A DNA stretch of 34,747 nt from an uncultured Eubacteriales bacterium (GTDB taxonomy: Bacteria > Bacillota > Clostridia > Christensenellales > Aristaeellaceae). Location: contig CADCFG010000041.1 of assembly GCA_902800625.1 (NCBI GenBank), positions 1 to 34,747 of the forward strand, given 5' to 3'. The notes beneath the pieces were generated by a model, which saw nothing but the letters and a program-made list of their open reading frames with translations, ran no database searches and was not told where the DNA came from. This document shows positions 10,718 through 18,002 of the stretch, piece by piece (position 1 is the first letter of the stretch; each line of letters opens with the position of its first letter). The position numbers and the translations under genes were made by a program.

Positions 10718-12661
10718 ATGGGAAACCGGAAGATCGGAGCGCTGGCCATCACGGCGGCGGGCCTGTGCCTGCTGCTGGCGGGCTGCGGCACGATTGACGA
10801 GGATTACCTGAACACCGAGGCCAACACCTCGGTGGAGATCAACGTGCCCTACGCCACCGCCACCCCCCTGCCGGAGCGCATGAACGCCCCGGAGGCCATC
10901 GTGATCGACCCGGACGGCAACGTCACGCTGAACGACTCCTCCGTCATCGAGGGCGACTTCCAGTCCGCCCGCGCCCTGGAGGAGCAGACCGAGTACCGCA
11001 GCCTCAGCCTGGGCAACACCGGCATCGCCGTGCAGGCGCTCCAGCTGCGGCTGAAGGACCTGGGCTACTTCACCGGCGACGTGTCCGGCCTGTACGACGC
11101 CGAGACCGAAGCCGCCGTGAAGCGCTTTGAGCAGACCTACGGCACCATGCAGACCGGCGTCGCCACCGCGAAGCTGCAGCTGAAGCTGTTTGCCTCCACC
11201 GCCCCCATCTACGGCACCGAAGAGTACAACAGCGCCGTCATCAGCCAGTACGCGGTGCTGCGCCCCGGCGCGGTGGGCAGCTCGGTTTACGCGCTGCAGC
11301 AGAGGCTTAAGAACCTGGGCTACCCGCTGACGGAGCTGACCGGCGTGTTTGACGAGCAGACCAGCGAGTGCGTCCGACTGTTCTACGCCGCCTACGGCCT
11401 GGCCTCCAGCGACGTGGCCAACGTGGCCATGCAGCGGGAGCTGTACGCCGACACCGCCAAGGCCTATGACCCGACAGTGCAGGTGTTCGCCACGCTTTCC
11501 CCGGACGAGGAGGCCCAGCAGGCCGCCATCGTGATGCCCGACGGCAGCGAGGGCGACGACACCGCCGCCGTGGCCCTGGGCAGCTCCGGCACCCGCATCT
11601 CCCAGATCCAGCAACGGCTGATCGCCCTGGGCTACATGGACGGCGGCGGGGACACCGGCGTGTTCGACCAGGCCACCCAGGAGGGCGTGAACCGCTTTCT
11701 AAGCGCCATCGGCCGCCAGCCCAACGGCATGCTGACCACCGACATGCAGGAATTCCTACTGTCCCAAAACGCACCCGCCTTCGGCGGCGAAGCCGCCATC
11801 TCCGCCTATCAGAACCTGAACGTGGGCGACAGCGGCGAGGCCGTGATGAACCTGCAGCGCCGGCTGGTGGAGCTGGGCTACGCCAACGGCACGCCCAACG
11901 GCGAATACGGCCAGGCCACCATTGCCGCCGTGGCCTTCTACCAGCAGTGCAACGGCATGGAACCGGACGGCCTGGCCAGCGTATGGCTGCAGACCGTGCT
12001 GTTCTCGGACGACGCCCTCACCTATGAGCAGACCCAGCAGAGTGCTGGCACCTTCGACGAGACCGCCGAGGACGCCGAAGACGACACCATCCAGCAGTCC
12101 GAGGACGCGCAGGACGCGGTGCAGGCGGCTGTGGAATCGCCGTCCGACGCTGACACACTGTACTTCAACCTGGTCATGGGCTCCACCGGCACCGCCGTGA
12201 CGGCGCTCCAGAACCGGCTGATGGACCTGGGCTACCTGGACAGCGCCAGCGGCGTGTTCGACGAGGCCACCCGGGACGCCATCATCGCCTTCCAGGGCTC
12301 CATCGGCGTGCAGCCCACCGGGGAGGCCTCGGCCTCGATGCAGCGCTATGTTTACAGCAAGGCCGCGCCGGACGCCTCCGTGGCGTTCGAGGCCACAGGT
12401 GAAAGCTACACGCCCCTGCGCTCCGGCGACAGCGGCGACGAGGTGACCAACCTGCAGAAGCGGCTGTGGGAGCTGGGCTTTCTGGACAAGAAGGACGTGC
12501 AGGACAGCATCGGCCAGTACAACGACGCCACCCGCATGGCCGTCACCAGCGCCCAGCTGAAGATGGGCTACACCAGCGCCGACGGCGCCGCCGGCGTGGA
12601 GTTCCAGAGCTTCCTGTTCAGCAAGTACGGGGAACTGATCAAGGAGAAAAAGAAGCGGTGA
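10718..12661 (+). CDS. Lipoprotein with six peptidoglycan-binding (PG_binding_1) repeats
   Basis: 647 aa. It has a lipoprotein signal (MGNRKIGALAITAAGLCLLL) with lipobox LLAGC. Six copies of the PG_binding_1 fold follow, each with a pattern like LQxRLxxLGY...G.FDxxT..AVxxFQ; examples are ALQLRLKDLGYF, NLQRRLVELGYA and NLQKRLWELGF. An acidic linker separates repeats 4 and 5. No catalytic domain (amidase, L,D-transpeptidase, SpoIID-like) is visible, so it probably links membrane and wall or forms a scaffold. I chose the ATG at 10718 for its lipoprotein signal and GGAGG 7 bases upstream. The 152-bp gap before it is AT-rich (about 10590-10635) and probably promoter-bearing, but no well-spaced pair stands out. 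Confidence 0.88.
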   Translation: MGNRKIGALAITAAGLCLLLAGCGTIDEDYLNTEANTSVEINVPYATATPLPERMNAPEAIVIDPDGNVTLNDSSVIEGDFQSARALEEQTEYRSLSLGNTGIAVQALQLRLKDLGYFTGDVSGLYDAETEAAVKRFEQTYGTMQTGVATAKLQLKLFASTAPIYGTEEYNSAVISQYAVLRPGAVGSSVYALQQRLKNLGYPLTELTGVFDEQTSECVRLFYAAYGLASSDVANVAMQRELYADTAKAYDPTVQVFATLSPDEEAQQAAIVMPDGSEGDDTAAVALGSSGTRISQIQQRLIALGYMDGGGDTGVFDQATQEGVNRFLSAIGRQPNGMLTTDMQEFLLSQNAPAFGGEAAISAYQNLNVGDSGEAVMNLQRRLVELGYANGTPNGEYGQATIAAVAFYQQCNGMEPDGLASVWLQTVLFSDDALTYEQTQQSAGTFDETAEDAEDDTIQQSEDAQDAVQAAVESPSDADTLYFNLVMGSTGTAVTALQNRLMDLGYLDSASGVFDEATRDAIIAFQGSIGVQPTGEASASMQRYVYSKAAPDASVAFEATGESYTPLRSGDSGDEVTNLQKRLWELGFLDKKDVQDSIGQYNDATRMAVTSAQLKMGYTSADGAAGVEFQSFLFSKYGELIKEKKKR

Positions 12662-12679
12662 CACCGCTTCTGCATAGCG

Positions 12680-12755
12680 AAAGATCCTTCTCTTCGCTCA
12701 GTATGACGCGAGTCGCCTCACGCGGTTGCCATCCTGAGCTCAGCGAAGGATCTTT
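12680..12755. repeat. Palindromic GATCCTTC...GAAGGATC repeat
   Basis: The left arm (12680-12707) has AAAGATCCTTC and CGCTCAGTATGAC; the right arm (12728-12756) has CATCCTGAGCTCAGCGAAGG and ATCTTTT. They are imperfect reverse complements around a 20-bp centre. The arms match the element inside the pheS leader at 17560-17646. The repeat lies directly after the lipoprotein stop and may serve as its terminator, since TTTTGTTTTTT follows. Confidence 0.75.
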
Positions 12756-12775
12756 TGTTTTTTGAAAGAAACCGG

Positions 12776-12934
12776 ATTGCCACGTCGCCCTTTGGGCTCC
12801 TCTCAGTGACGTAGTACGAAGCCGGAACGTCAGACGATTGATAATCGTTGACACCTCTCGGTTGCGAATTTCGTCATTGCGAGGAAAGCGGACGGTTCAT
12901 CATCGGATGAATCCGACCCACCTGACGTGGCAAT
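12776..12934. repeat. Second palindromic repeat (ATTGCCACGTC ends) before sfsA
   Basis: The ends are perfect 11-bp inverted repeats: ATTGCCACGTC at 12776-12786 and GACGTGGCAAT at 12924-12934. Inside are CTCTCAGTGACG and CGTCATTGCGAGG, the inner halves of the same palindromic family. The right end abuts the sfsA stop codon. No open frame is credible. Together with the previous entry it fills the 273-bp gap between the lipoprotein gene and sfsA. Confidence 0.65.
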
Positions 12935-13684
12935 TCAGTTTCCCTGTCTCTCGTCGGCCAGATTCACTTTCACCGGCGCGTCGATCTCCACCGTCCCCGG
13001 CACGACGCGGCAGTCCAGGGCGTGGATCTCCACCCCGGCTTCCCGCGCCTCGATCAGTGCCTCGCCGAAGGCCGGCTGGGTGGCCCAGTTGGGGCGGAAC
13101 TCTGTGACGCCCTTCATCTGGATCACGATCAGCAGCGCGCAGCGCCAGCCCCGCCTTGAAAGCGCCGTCAGGCCCCGCACGTGCTTGAGACCCCGCAGCG
13201 TCGGCGCGTCCGGGAAGCGGGCCACGCCGCCGTCCTCCAGCGTGCAGCCCTTCACCTCGATGGCCACGGGGCAGCCGGCTTCCATTTGCTGCCGCGCGGT
13301 ATCGCCCGTCCGATTCATCTCTTTGGCCACGAAGTCAAACCTCGAGTCCCCCACCGTCACCTCAGCCCGCAAATCCTCAAGCGGCCCCAGCCCGCCCGCG
13401 GCCAGCCATTCCGCCGCTGCCCGGTTCGGGGCCATGGAATCCATGTCCACAAGCCGCGTGCCGCCTGGGATGCGCTTCTCCACGGCCACCAGGTCATAGG
13501 CCGTCCTGCGCTGCGGGCTGTCCGACTTCACCAGCCAGACGCGATTTCCCGCTTCCAGCAGCTCCGCGCAGCGGCCGGTGTTCTTCACGTGGACGCGCTC
13601 GATCCGCCCGTCGATTTCCACCTCCGCCACGAAACGGTTCGGGCGGCGCAGGAAGACGGCGGGCTGTATGTTTGGATAATGCAT
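12935..13684 (-). CDS. sfsA: Sugar fermentation stimulation protein SfsA
   Basis: 249 aa, normal for SfsA. The N-terminal OB-like part has NTGRCAELLEAG. The nuclease-like core has SRFDF, VAIEVKGCTLE, FPDAPTLRGLKHVRGL and the C-terminal FRPNWATQPAFGEAL. SfsA was named for a maltose-metabolism effect in E. coli and binds DNA; its biochemical role is unsettled. The ATG at 13684 has GAGAGG 5 bases upstream. A GTG two codons earlier overlaps that site and is less likely. It is the gene after pheT on the minus strand, but behind a strong terminator. Confidence 0.95.
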   Translation of the reverse strand: MHYPNIQPAVFLRRPNRFVAEVEIDGRIERVHVKNTGRCAELLEAGNRVWLVKSDSPQRRTAYDLVAVEKRIPGGTRLVDMDSMAPNRAAAEWLAAGGLGPLEDLRAEVTVGDSRFDFVAKEMNRTGDTARQQMEAGCPVAIEVKGCTLEDGGVARFPDAPTLRGLKHVRGLTALSRRGWRCALLIVIQMKGVTEFRPNWATQPAFGEALIEAREAGVEIHALDCRVVPGTVEIDAPVKVNLADERQGN

Positions 13685-13715
13685 GGGCACCTCTCAAAGA
13701 AGGATTCTGCGAATG

Positions 13716-13747
13716 AAAAGCCTCCCCGCCGTGGCGGGGAGGCTTTT
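13716..13747 (-). terminator. Terminator after pheT
   Basis: AAAAGCCTCCCCGCC (13716-13730) and its perfect reverse complement (13733-13747) make a 15-bp stem ending in TTTT on the minus strand, 13 bases beyond the pheT stop. Confidence 0.9.
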
Positions 13748-13759
13748 GGATTGTATCTG

Positions 13760-16153
13760 TTACGCCCTCAGCTCCGCGCCGAACTCCTTGAGGGCCTTCA
13801 GCACCTTCTCCATGGTGCCGTTGATCTCCTCGTCGGTCAGGGTGCGGTCGGGCGCGCGCAGCGTGATGGCGTAGGCCACGGACTTCCGATCCGCGCCCAG
13901 CTTCTCGCCGCGATAGATGTCGAACAGCTTCGCGTCCTCCAGCGTCTTGCCGGCAGCCTTGCGGATGGCCTCCAGCATCGTGCCCGCACCGATCTTCTCG
14001 TCCACCACCACGGCGATGTCACGGCTGACGGCGGGGAACTTCGGCAGGGGCTTTATGCCGTAAAAGTCCTTCTCCAGCGGCTGCAGGGCGTCCAGGTCGA
14101 TCTCGGCCACGTACACGCGGCCCTTGATGTCGAACTTCTCCGCCACGTCCGGGTGGATCTCGCCCAGGGCGGCGATCTTTTCTCCGTTCACGGTCATGAC
14201 CGCCTTGCGGCCGGGATGGTAATAGCCGTCGCCCGCGGCCTCGATCTGCGCCGTGACGCCGAACTTCGCCAGCAGCCACACCACGATGTTCTTCATCGTG
14301 AAGAAGTCCACGCCCTCGCCGAAAGCGCTCAGGCACAGCGCCCGCTTCTCGGTGGGCAGCTCGCCGGCCTTTTCGGCGGGAACGAACACCTTGGACAGCT
14401 CGAACAGCCTGCCCTCGGCGTTGCCCCGGTTCAGGTTGTTCGCCACGGTGAACAGCATGCTGGGCACCAGGGACGTGCGCATCACGCTGGTGTCCTCGCC
14501 CAGGGGGTTGCGCAGCGTGACGGCGCTCCTGCGCGCGTCATCCTCCGCCAGGCCCAGGTTGTCGATCCACCTGGGGCTAATGAAGGAGTAGTTCAGCACT
14601 TCATACATGCCCATGCCCACCAGCGCGTCCTTCACCCGGTCGGCGAACACGGTGTGCGCGTTGCGGCGGCCCGCCATGGTCACGCCGTTCATCAGCGTGG
14701 AGGGGATGTGGTCGTAGCCGTACATCCGAAGCACTTCCTCGGACACGTCGGCCTCGGTCTCCATGTCCTGGCGGAAGGCGGGCACCTCGCAGTGCAGCAG
14801 CTTCCCGTCCACCAGCGTGGTGTCGATATACAGCCGGTTCAGGATGTCCTCCATGGTCTCGGCGGGCACGTCCACGCCGATGCGGCGGCAGATGCGGTCC
14901 ACCTCGGCGTCGATCTCCACGGGCTCGGCGGGGTTGGGATAGTGGTCGAAGGTGCCGGGCACGACCTTGCCGCACTCCAGCATGTTCACCAGCATGCAGG
15001 CCCGTTCCAGCGCCTCCAGGGTGGTCTCGGGGCAGACGCCCTTCTCAAACCGGCCGGAAGACTCGGTGCGGATGCCCAGCTTGCGGGCGGTGACGCGGTT
15101 GTTGGCGCGCTCGAAGGCCGCGCACTCGAACAGCACGGAAGCGGTGTCGTCCACGATCTCGCTCTCCTCGCCGCCCATGATGCCGGCCAGGCCGGTGGCG
15201 TTTTCCCTGTCGGCGATCACCAGCATGCTCTCGTCCAGCACGTGCTCCTTGCCGTCCAGCGTGGTCAGCTTCTCGCCGGGATGGGCGCGGCGCACCACGA
15301 TGGTCTGGTCCTTCACCTTGCTCAGATCGAAGGCATGCATCGGGTGGCCGGTCTCCAGCATGACGAAGTTGGTGATGTCCACGATGTTGTTGATGGGCCG
15401 CACGCCCGCGCCGTACAGGTACTCGCGCATCCACTTGGGGCTGGGGCCGATCTTCACGTCGGTGATGACCCTGGCGCAGTAGCGCTGGCAGGCCTCCTCG
15501 TCCTTCACTTCCACCTTCGCGTAGTCGTCGAAGGTGCCCTCGCCGCTCTCCTCAACGGCGATCTCCGGCATCACGAAGTGCTCGTTCAGCACGGCGCTGC
15601 TCTCCCGCGCCAGTCCCCAGACGCTCAGGCAGTCCGGGCGGTTGGCCAGGATCTCGAAATCGACGATGTCGTCGCCGAGGCCGAAGACCTCCTTCACGTC
15701 GGTGCCGGGCTTCACGTCCTCGAAGATCTCGATGATGCCCTCGTCGCCGATGTGGGGATACAGGCCGGCCGGCACGTCCAGCTCCGGGCCGGAGCACAGC
15801 ATGCCCATGGACACCTCGCCGCGCATCTTGCCCTTCTTGATCTTTACGCTTCCGGGCAGGTGCGCGCCGTCCAGCGCCGCCGCCACCCGCATGCCCGCGT
15901 GCACATTGGGCGCGCCGCATACGATCTGGATGGGCTCTTCCTCGCCCACGTCCACCATGCAGATGTGCAGGTGGTCGGAATTGGGGTGGTCCACGCAGCT
16001 CACCACGTAGCCCACGACCACCTTGTCAAACTGCCCGCCGGTCTTCTCCACGCCCTCCACGGCGGTGCCGGTCATGACCATTTTGGAGGCGTATTCCTCC
16101 GCGGGCATGTTGATGTCAACATATTCCTTCAGCCACTTCATTGGGACTTTCAT
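13760..16153 (-). CDS. pheT: Phenylalanyl-tRNA synthetase beta subunit
   Basis: 797 aa, the usual length. It begins MKVPMKWLKEYVDI. The tRNA-binding OB domain carries VCGAPNVHAGMRVAAALDGA. B3/B4 editing motifs (RTESSGRFEKGV) and the B5/core region follow. The anticodon-binding FDX-ACB domain ends the protein (KFPAVSRDIAVVVDE to FGAELRA). It forms the alpha2-beta2 enzyme with PheS and holds the editing site for Tyr-tRNAPhe. I chose the ATG at 16153 because GGAGG lies 9 bases upstream. It is normally close behind pheS; here a 253-bp spacer filled with nested repeats separates them. Confidence 0.98.
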   Translation of the reverse strand: MKVPMKWLKEYVDINMPAEEYASKMVMTGTAVEGVEKTGGQFDKVVVGYVVSCVDHPNSDHLHICMVDVGEEEPIQIVCGAPNVHAGMRVAAALDGAHLPGSVKIKKGKMRGEVSMGMLCSGPELDVPAGLYPHIGDEGIIEIFEDVKPGTDVKEVFGLGDDIVDFEILANRPDCLSVWGLARESSAVLNEHFVMPEIAVEESGEGTFDDYAKVEVKDEEACQRYCARVITDVKIGPSPKWMREYLYGAGVRPINNIVDITNFVMLETGHPMHAFDLSKVKDQTIVVRRAHPGEKLTTLDGKEHVLDESMLVIADRENATGLAGIMGGEESEIVDDTASVLFECAAFERANNRVTARKLGIRTESSGRFEKGVCPETTLEALERACMLVNMLECGKVVPGTFDHYPNPAEPVEIDAEVDRICRRIGVDVPAETMEDILNRLYIDTTLVDGKLLHCEVPAFRQDMETEADVSEEVLRMYGYDHIPSTLMNGVTMAGRRNAHTVFADRVKDALVGMGMYEVLNYSFISPRWIDNLGLAEDDARRSAVTLRNPLGEDTSVMRTSLVPSMLFTVANNLNRGNAEGRLFELSKVFVPAEKAGELPTEKRALCLSAFGEGVDFFTMKNIVVWLLAKFGVTAQIEAAGDGYYHPGRKAVMTVNGEKIAALGEIHPDVAEKFDIKGRVYVAEIDLDALQPLEKDFYGIKPLPKFPAVSRDIAVVVDEKIGAGTMLEAIRKAAGKTLEDAKLFDIYRGEKLGADRKSVAYAITLRAPDRTLTDEEINGTMEKVLKALKEFGAELRA

Positions 16154-16193
16154 ATCACAAATCCTCCGTTTCAACTCGGAATGCTCCCGGATC

Positions 16194-16404
16194 AATTAGG
16201 AATTAGGAATGAAGAATGAGGAATGGATAGTGGCGCCTCACATCAGCAGCTTTCTTTCATTCCTAGAGTGTGTTTCTAAAATCCTGAACATGCATTTTCG
16301 GCGTCTAAGGCTGCATTTCTGTGTTGCTTTTCCTCGACTTGCAACCAGTAAGCCTTCGGAAACCCGGACTTTAGAAACACACTCTAATTCCTAATTCCTC
16401 ATTT
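16194..16404. repeat. Second copy of the GGAATTAGGAAT palindromic repeat, interrupted
   Basis: The left arm (16194-16226) has AATTAGGAATTAGGAATG and GAATGAGGAATGG. The right arm is split: TTTCATTCC up to 16263 and ATTCCTAATTCCTCATTTCC from 16387. Removing the inserted element plus one TA gives CATTCCTAATTCCTAATTCC, which complements the left arm. The arms are the same as in the tuf-fusA repeat at 161-270. It fills the pheS-pheT spacer. Confidence 0.75.
16264..16386. mobile_element. MITE-like element with 15-bp terminal inverted repeats flanked by TA
   Basis: TAGAGTGTGTTTCTAAA (16264-16280) is the perfect reverse complement of 16370-16386. Taking the outer TA on each side as a duplicated target gives a 119-bp element with 15-bp terminal repeats and no coding capacity. 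TA duplication is typical of IS630/Tc1-mariner transposons and their MITEs. Its insertion into a repeat whose uninterrupted form can be inferred supports real transposition. No transposase is in the window, so it must have been mobilised in trans. Confidence 0.75.
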
Positions 16405-16406
16405 CC

Positions 16407-17429
16407 TTACCGGTACTGCGTCAGGAACCTCAAATCGTTTTCATAGAGGTAGCGCAGGTTCGGGATGTTGTATTTCAGCAGCGCGATGCGCTCCACACCC
16501 ATGCCGAAGGCAAAGCCGGAATACTTGTGGCTGTCGATGCCGCACATCTCCAACACCTTCGGGTTCACCATGCCCGCGCCCAGCACCTCGATCCAGCCGG
16601 TGCCCTTGCACATGCGGCAGCCCTCGCCCTTGCAGTTGGCGCAGGTCAGGTCCACCTCGGCGCTGGGCTCGGTGAACGGGAAGAAGCTCGGGCGGAAGCG
16701 GGTGCGGATGCCCTCGCCGTACATCTGGCGGGCGAACTCGTCCAGCGTGCCCTTCAGATCGCCCATGGTGATGTTTTCGTCAATCACCAGGCCCTCCATC
16801 TGGTGGAACACCGGGCTGTGGGTGGCGTCAGCCTCGTCGGCGCGATACACCCGGCCGGGGCAGATCACGCGGATGGGCGGCTTGCGGGTGGTCATGATGC
16901 GGGCCTGCACCGGGGAGGTGTGGGTGCGCAGCACGATGTTGTCATCCACATAGAACGTGTCCTGGGCGTCCCGGGCGGGATGGTTCTTGGGCAGGTTCAG
17001 AAGCTCGAAGTTGTAGTGGTCGTACTCCACCTCCGGGCCCTCGACCACCTCGTAGCCCATGCCCACGAAGATGTCCACCATCTTCTGAAGGGCGATGTTC
17101 ATCGGGTGCAGCGAGCCGGCGCTGCGCTCGGGGCCGGGCAGGGTCACGTCGATGGCCTCGCTCGCCAGCCGGGCGGCCTTCTCCTTCTCGGCCAGTTCGC
17201 TGGCGCGCGCCTCCAGCTTTTCCTCCAGCGCGGCGCGCACGTCGTTCACCAGCTGGCCCATCTTCGGCCGCTCCTCCGGCGGCAGCTTGCCCATGCCGCG
17301 CAGCAGGCCGGTCAGCTCGCCCTTCTTGCCCAGGACGGCCACACGGATCTGCTCCAGCGCAGCGCTGGCCTTGGCCTCGTCGATGTTCTTGAGCACCCGC
17401 TCGCGGATCTCACGAAGCATTTTTTCCAT
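16407..17429 (-). CDS. pheS: Phenylalanyl-tRNA synthetase alpha subunit
   Basis: 340 aa, the family length. An N-terminal coiled coil (LREIRERVLKNIDEAKAS) precedes the class II catalytic core. Core motifs are HPMNIALQKMVDIFVGMGYE, the motif 2 region VICPGRVYRADEADATHSP, the FRPSFFPFTEPSAEVDL segment and the motif 3 GFAFGMGVERIALLKY. It forms the Phe-activating subunit. The ATG at 17429 follows GAGGAG. The frame stays open upstream to 17534, but that extension is the T-box leader (antiterminator and terminator), not protein. Expression is expected to rise when uncharged tRNAPhe accumulates. Confidence 0.98.
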   Translation of the reverse strand: MEKMLREIRERVLKNIDEAKASAALEQIRVAVLGKKGELTGLLRGMGKLPPEERPKMGQLVNDVRAALEEKLEARASELAEKEKAARLASEAIDVTLPGPERSAGSLHPMNIALQKMVDIFVGMGYEVVEGPEVEYDHYNFELLNLPKNHPARDAQDTFYVDDNIVLRTHTSPVQARIMTTRKPPIRVICPGRVYRADEADATHSPVFHQMEGLVIDENITMGDLKGTLDEFARQMYGEGIRTRFRPSFFPFTEPSAEVDLTCANCKGEGCRMCKGTGWIEVLGAGMVNPKVLEMCGIDSHKYSGFAFGMGVERIALLKYNIPNLRYLYENDLRFLTQYR

Positions 17430-17477
17430 CCGATATTCACTCCTCAAACCTGTGTTTTGCTGTTTTCGGGGCAACAG

Positions 17478-17503
17478 AAAAGCTCCGCCCCAAGGGGCGA
17501 AGC
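17478..17503 (-). terminator. T-box leader terminator
   Basis: GCTTCGCCCC and GGGGCGGAGC, with one G-U pair, form a 10-bp stem with a 2-base gap, then TTTTC on the minus strand. It competes with the T-box antiterminator for CGCCCC. Confidence 0.85.
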
Positions 17504-17559
17504 CGCATTGCTCCGCTGTACCACCCAAATTCACCGGCCCGCACAGGATCGAAAACGCA

Positions 17560-17646
17560 GATTCTTCGACTTCGGCTTCGCCTGCGCTCAGAATGACACC
17601 GTTTTGTCTGTCATCCTGAGCAGAGCGTCAGCGCAGTCGAAGGATC
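17560..17646. repeat. Palindromic repeat lodged inside the T-box leader
   Basis: The left arm (17560-17598) begins GATTCTTCGACTTCGG and ends CTCAGAATGACA. The right arm (17609-17646) begins TGTCATCCTGAGCAG and ends TCGAAGGATC. They form a long imperfect hairpin of nearly 40 bp. The arms belong to the same family as 12680-12755. It lies between the stem III sequence and the antiterminator. Confidence 0.75.
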
Positions 17647-17852
17647 TTCCGATTCCTTCAGCCTCTGCAAGTCCGCCGGTCTCTCATCCCGATAACGGAG
17701 GATGGGCCCGTTCCCGCCTAATCGTCGCCTTTCAGCGGAAAAGCTCCGGAGTGAACTTCACCCGCGCCGCCTCCGCCGCCCTTCCAGCCTTGGGGCCGCT
17801 CTCTTTCGACGCGCCTGCGGGTTACTCTCTCCATCAGCGCCAAATTACAGGT

Positions 17853-17881
17853 ATTTTAGCACAGCCGGAAAGAAATTACAA
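17853..17881 (-). promoter_or_regulatory. Promoter of the T-box/pheST operon
   Basis: TTGTAA (17881-17876) and TAAAAT (17858-17853) are 17 bp apart on the minus strand. The -10 ends about 13 bases before stem I of the T-box. Confidence 0.82.
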
Positions 17882-18002
17882 CCGCTTATCCGTTATTTTA
17901 CGGGAAATCGGGCTATTTTGTGACAAGGGCGGCGAAGGCTGACGCGGGCGACGGGTACGTGTTATACTATGTGAAAGGCATTCATGCAAAGGGGGCGGCG
18001 GC

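Larger units (their letters stand above)
17478..17846 (-). promoter_or_regulatory. Phenylalanine T-box riboswitch in the pheS leader
   Basis: Reading the minus strand, GCTGATGGAGAGAGTAAC starts stem I (from 17840), with AAAGAGAGCGG and GGCTGGAAGGGCGG as the distal features. The specifier loop GTGAAGTTCACTCC offers TTC (17755-17753), a Phe codon, followed by A. Stem II/III sequences AGGCGGGAACGGG and CCGTTATCGG follow. The T-box is TGGGTGGTACAGCGG (17527-17513). GGG and GCG flanking the TGGTACA bulge can pair with CGCCCC downstream, which is also the 5' arm of the terminator. UGGU matches an ACCA tRNA end. The linker between stem III and the T-box is enlarged by a palindromic repeat. Confidence 0.93.

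Noticed and set aside
13181..16219. An open frame of about 1,000 codons on the plus strand, antisense to sfsA and pheT
   Set aside because: It is rich in His, Leu, Gly and Val with no domain, and lies wholly opposite two certain genes. GC-rich codon bias creates such frames; similar ones lie opposite fusA, tgt and the LRR gene.
16266..16384. The pheS-pheT element as a CRISPR-like or tRNA-like structure
   Set aside because: Only one inverted pair exists, there are no spaced direct repeats and no cloverleaf; MITE fits better.
17430..17534. N-terminal extension of pheS
   Set aside because: The added codons are the T-box antiterminator and terminator; PheS family proteins begin at the chosen Met.
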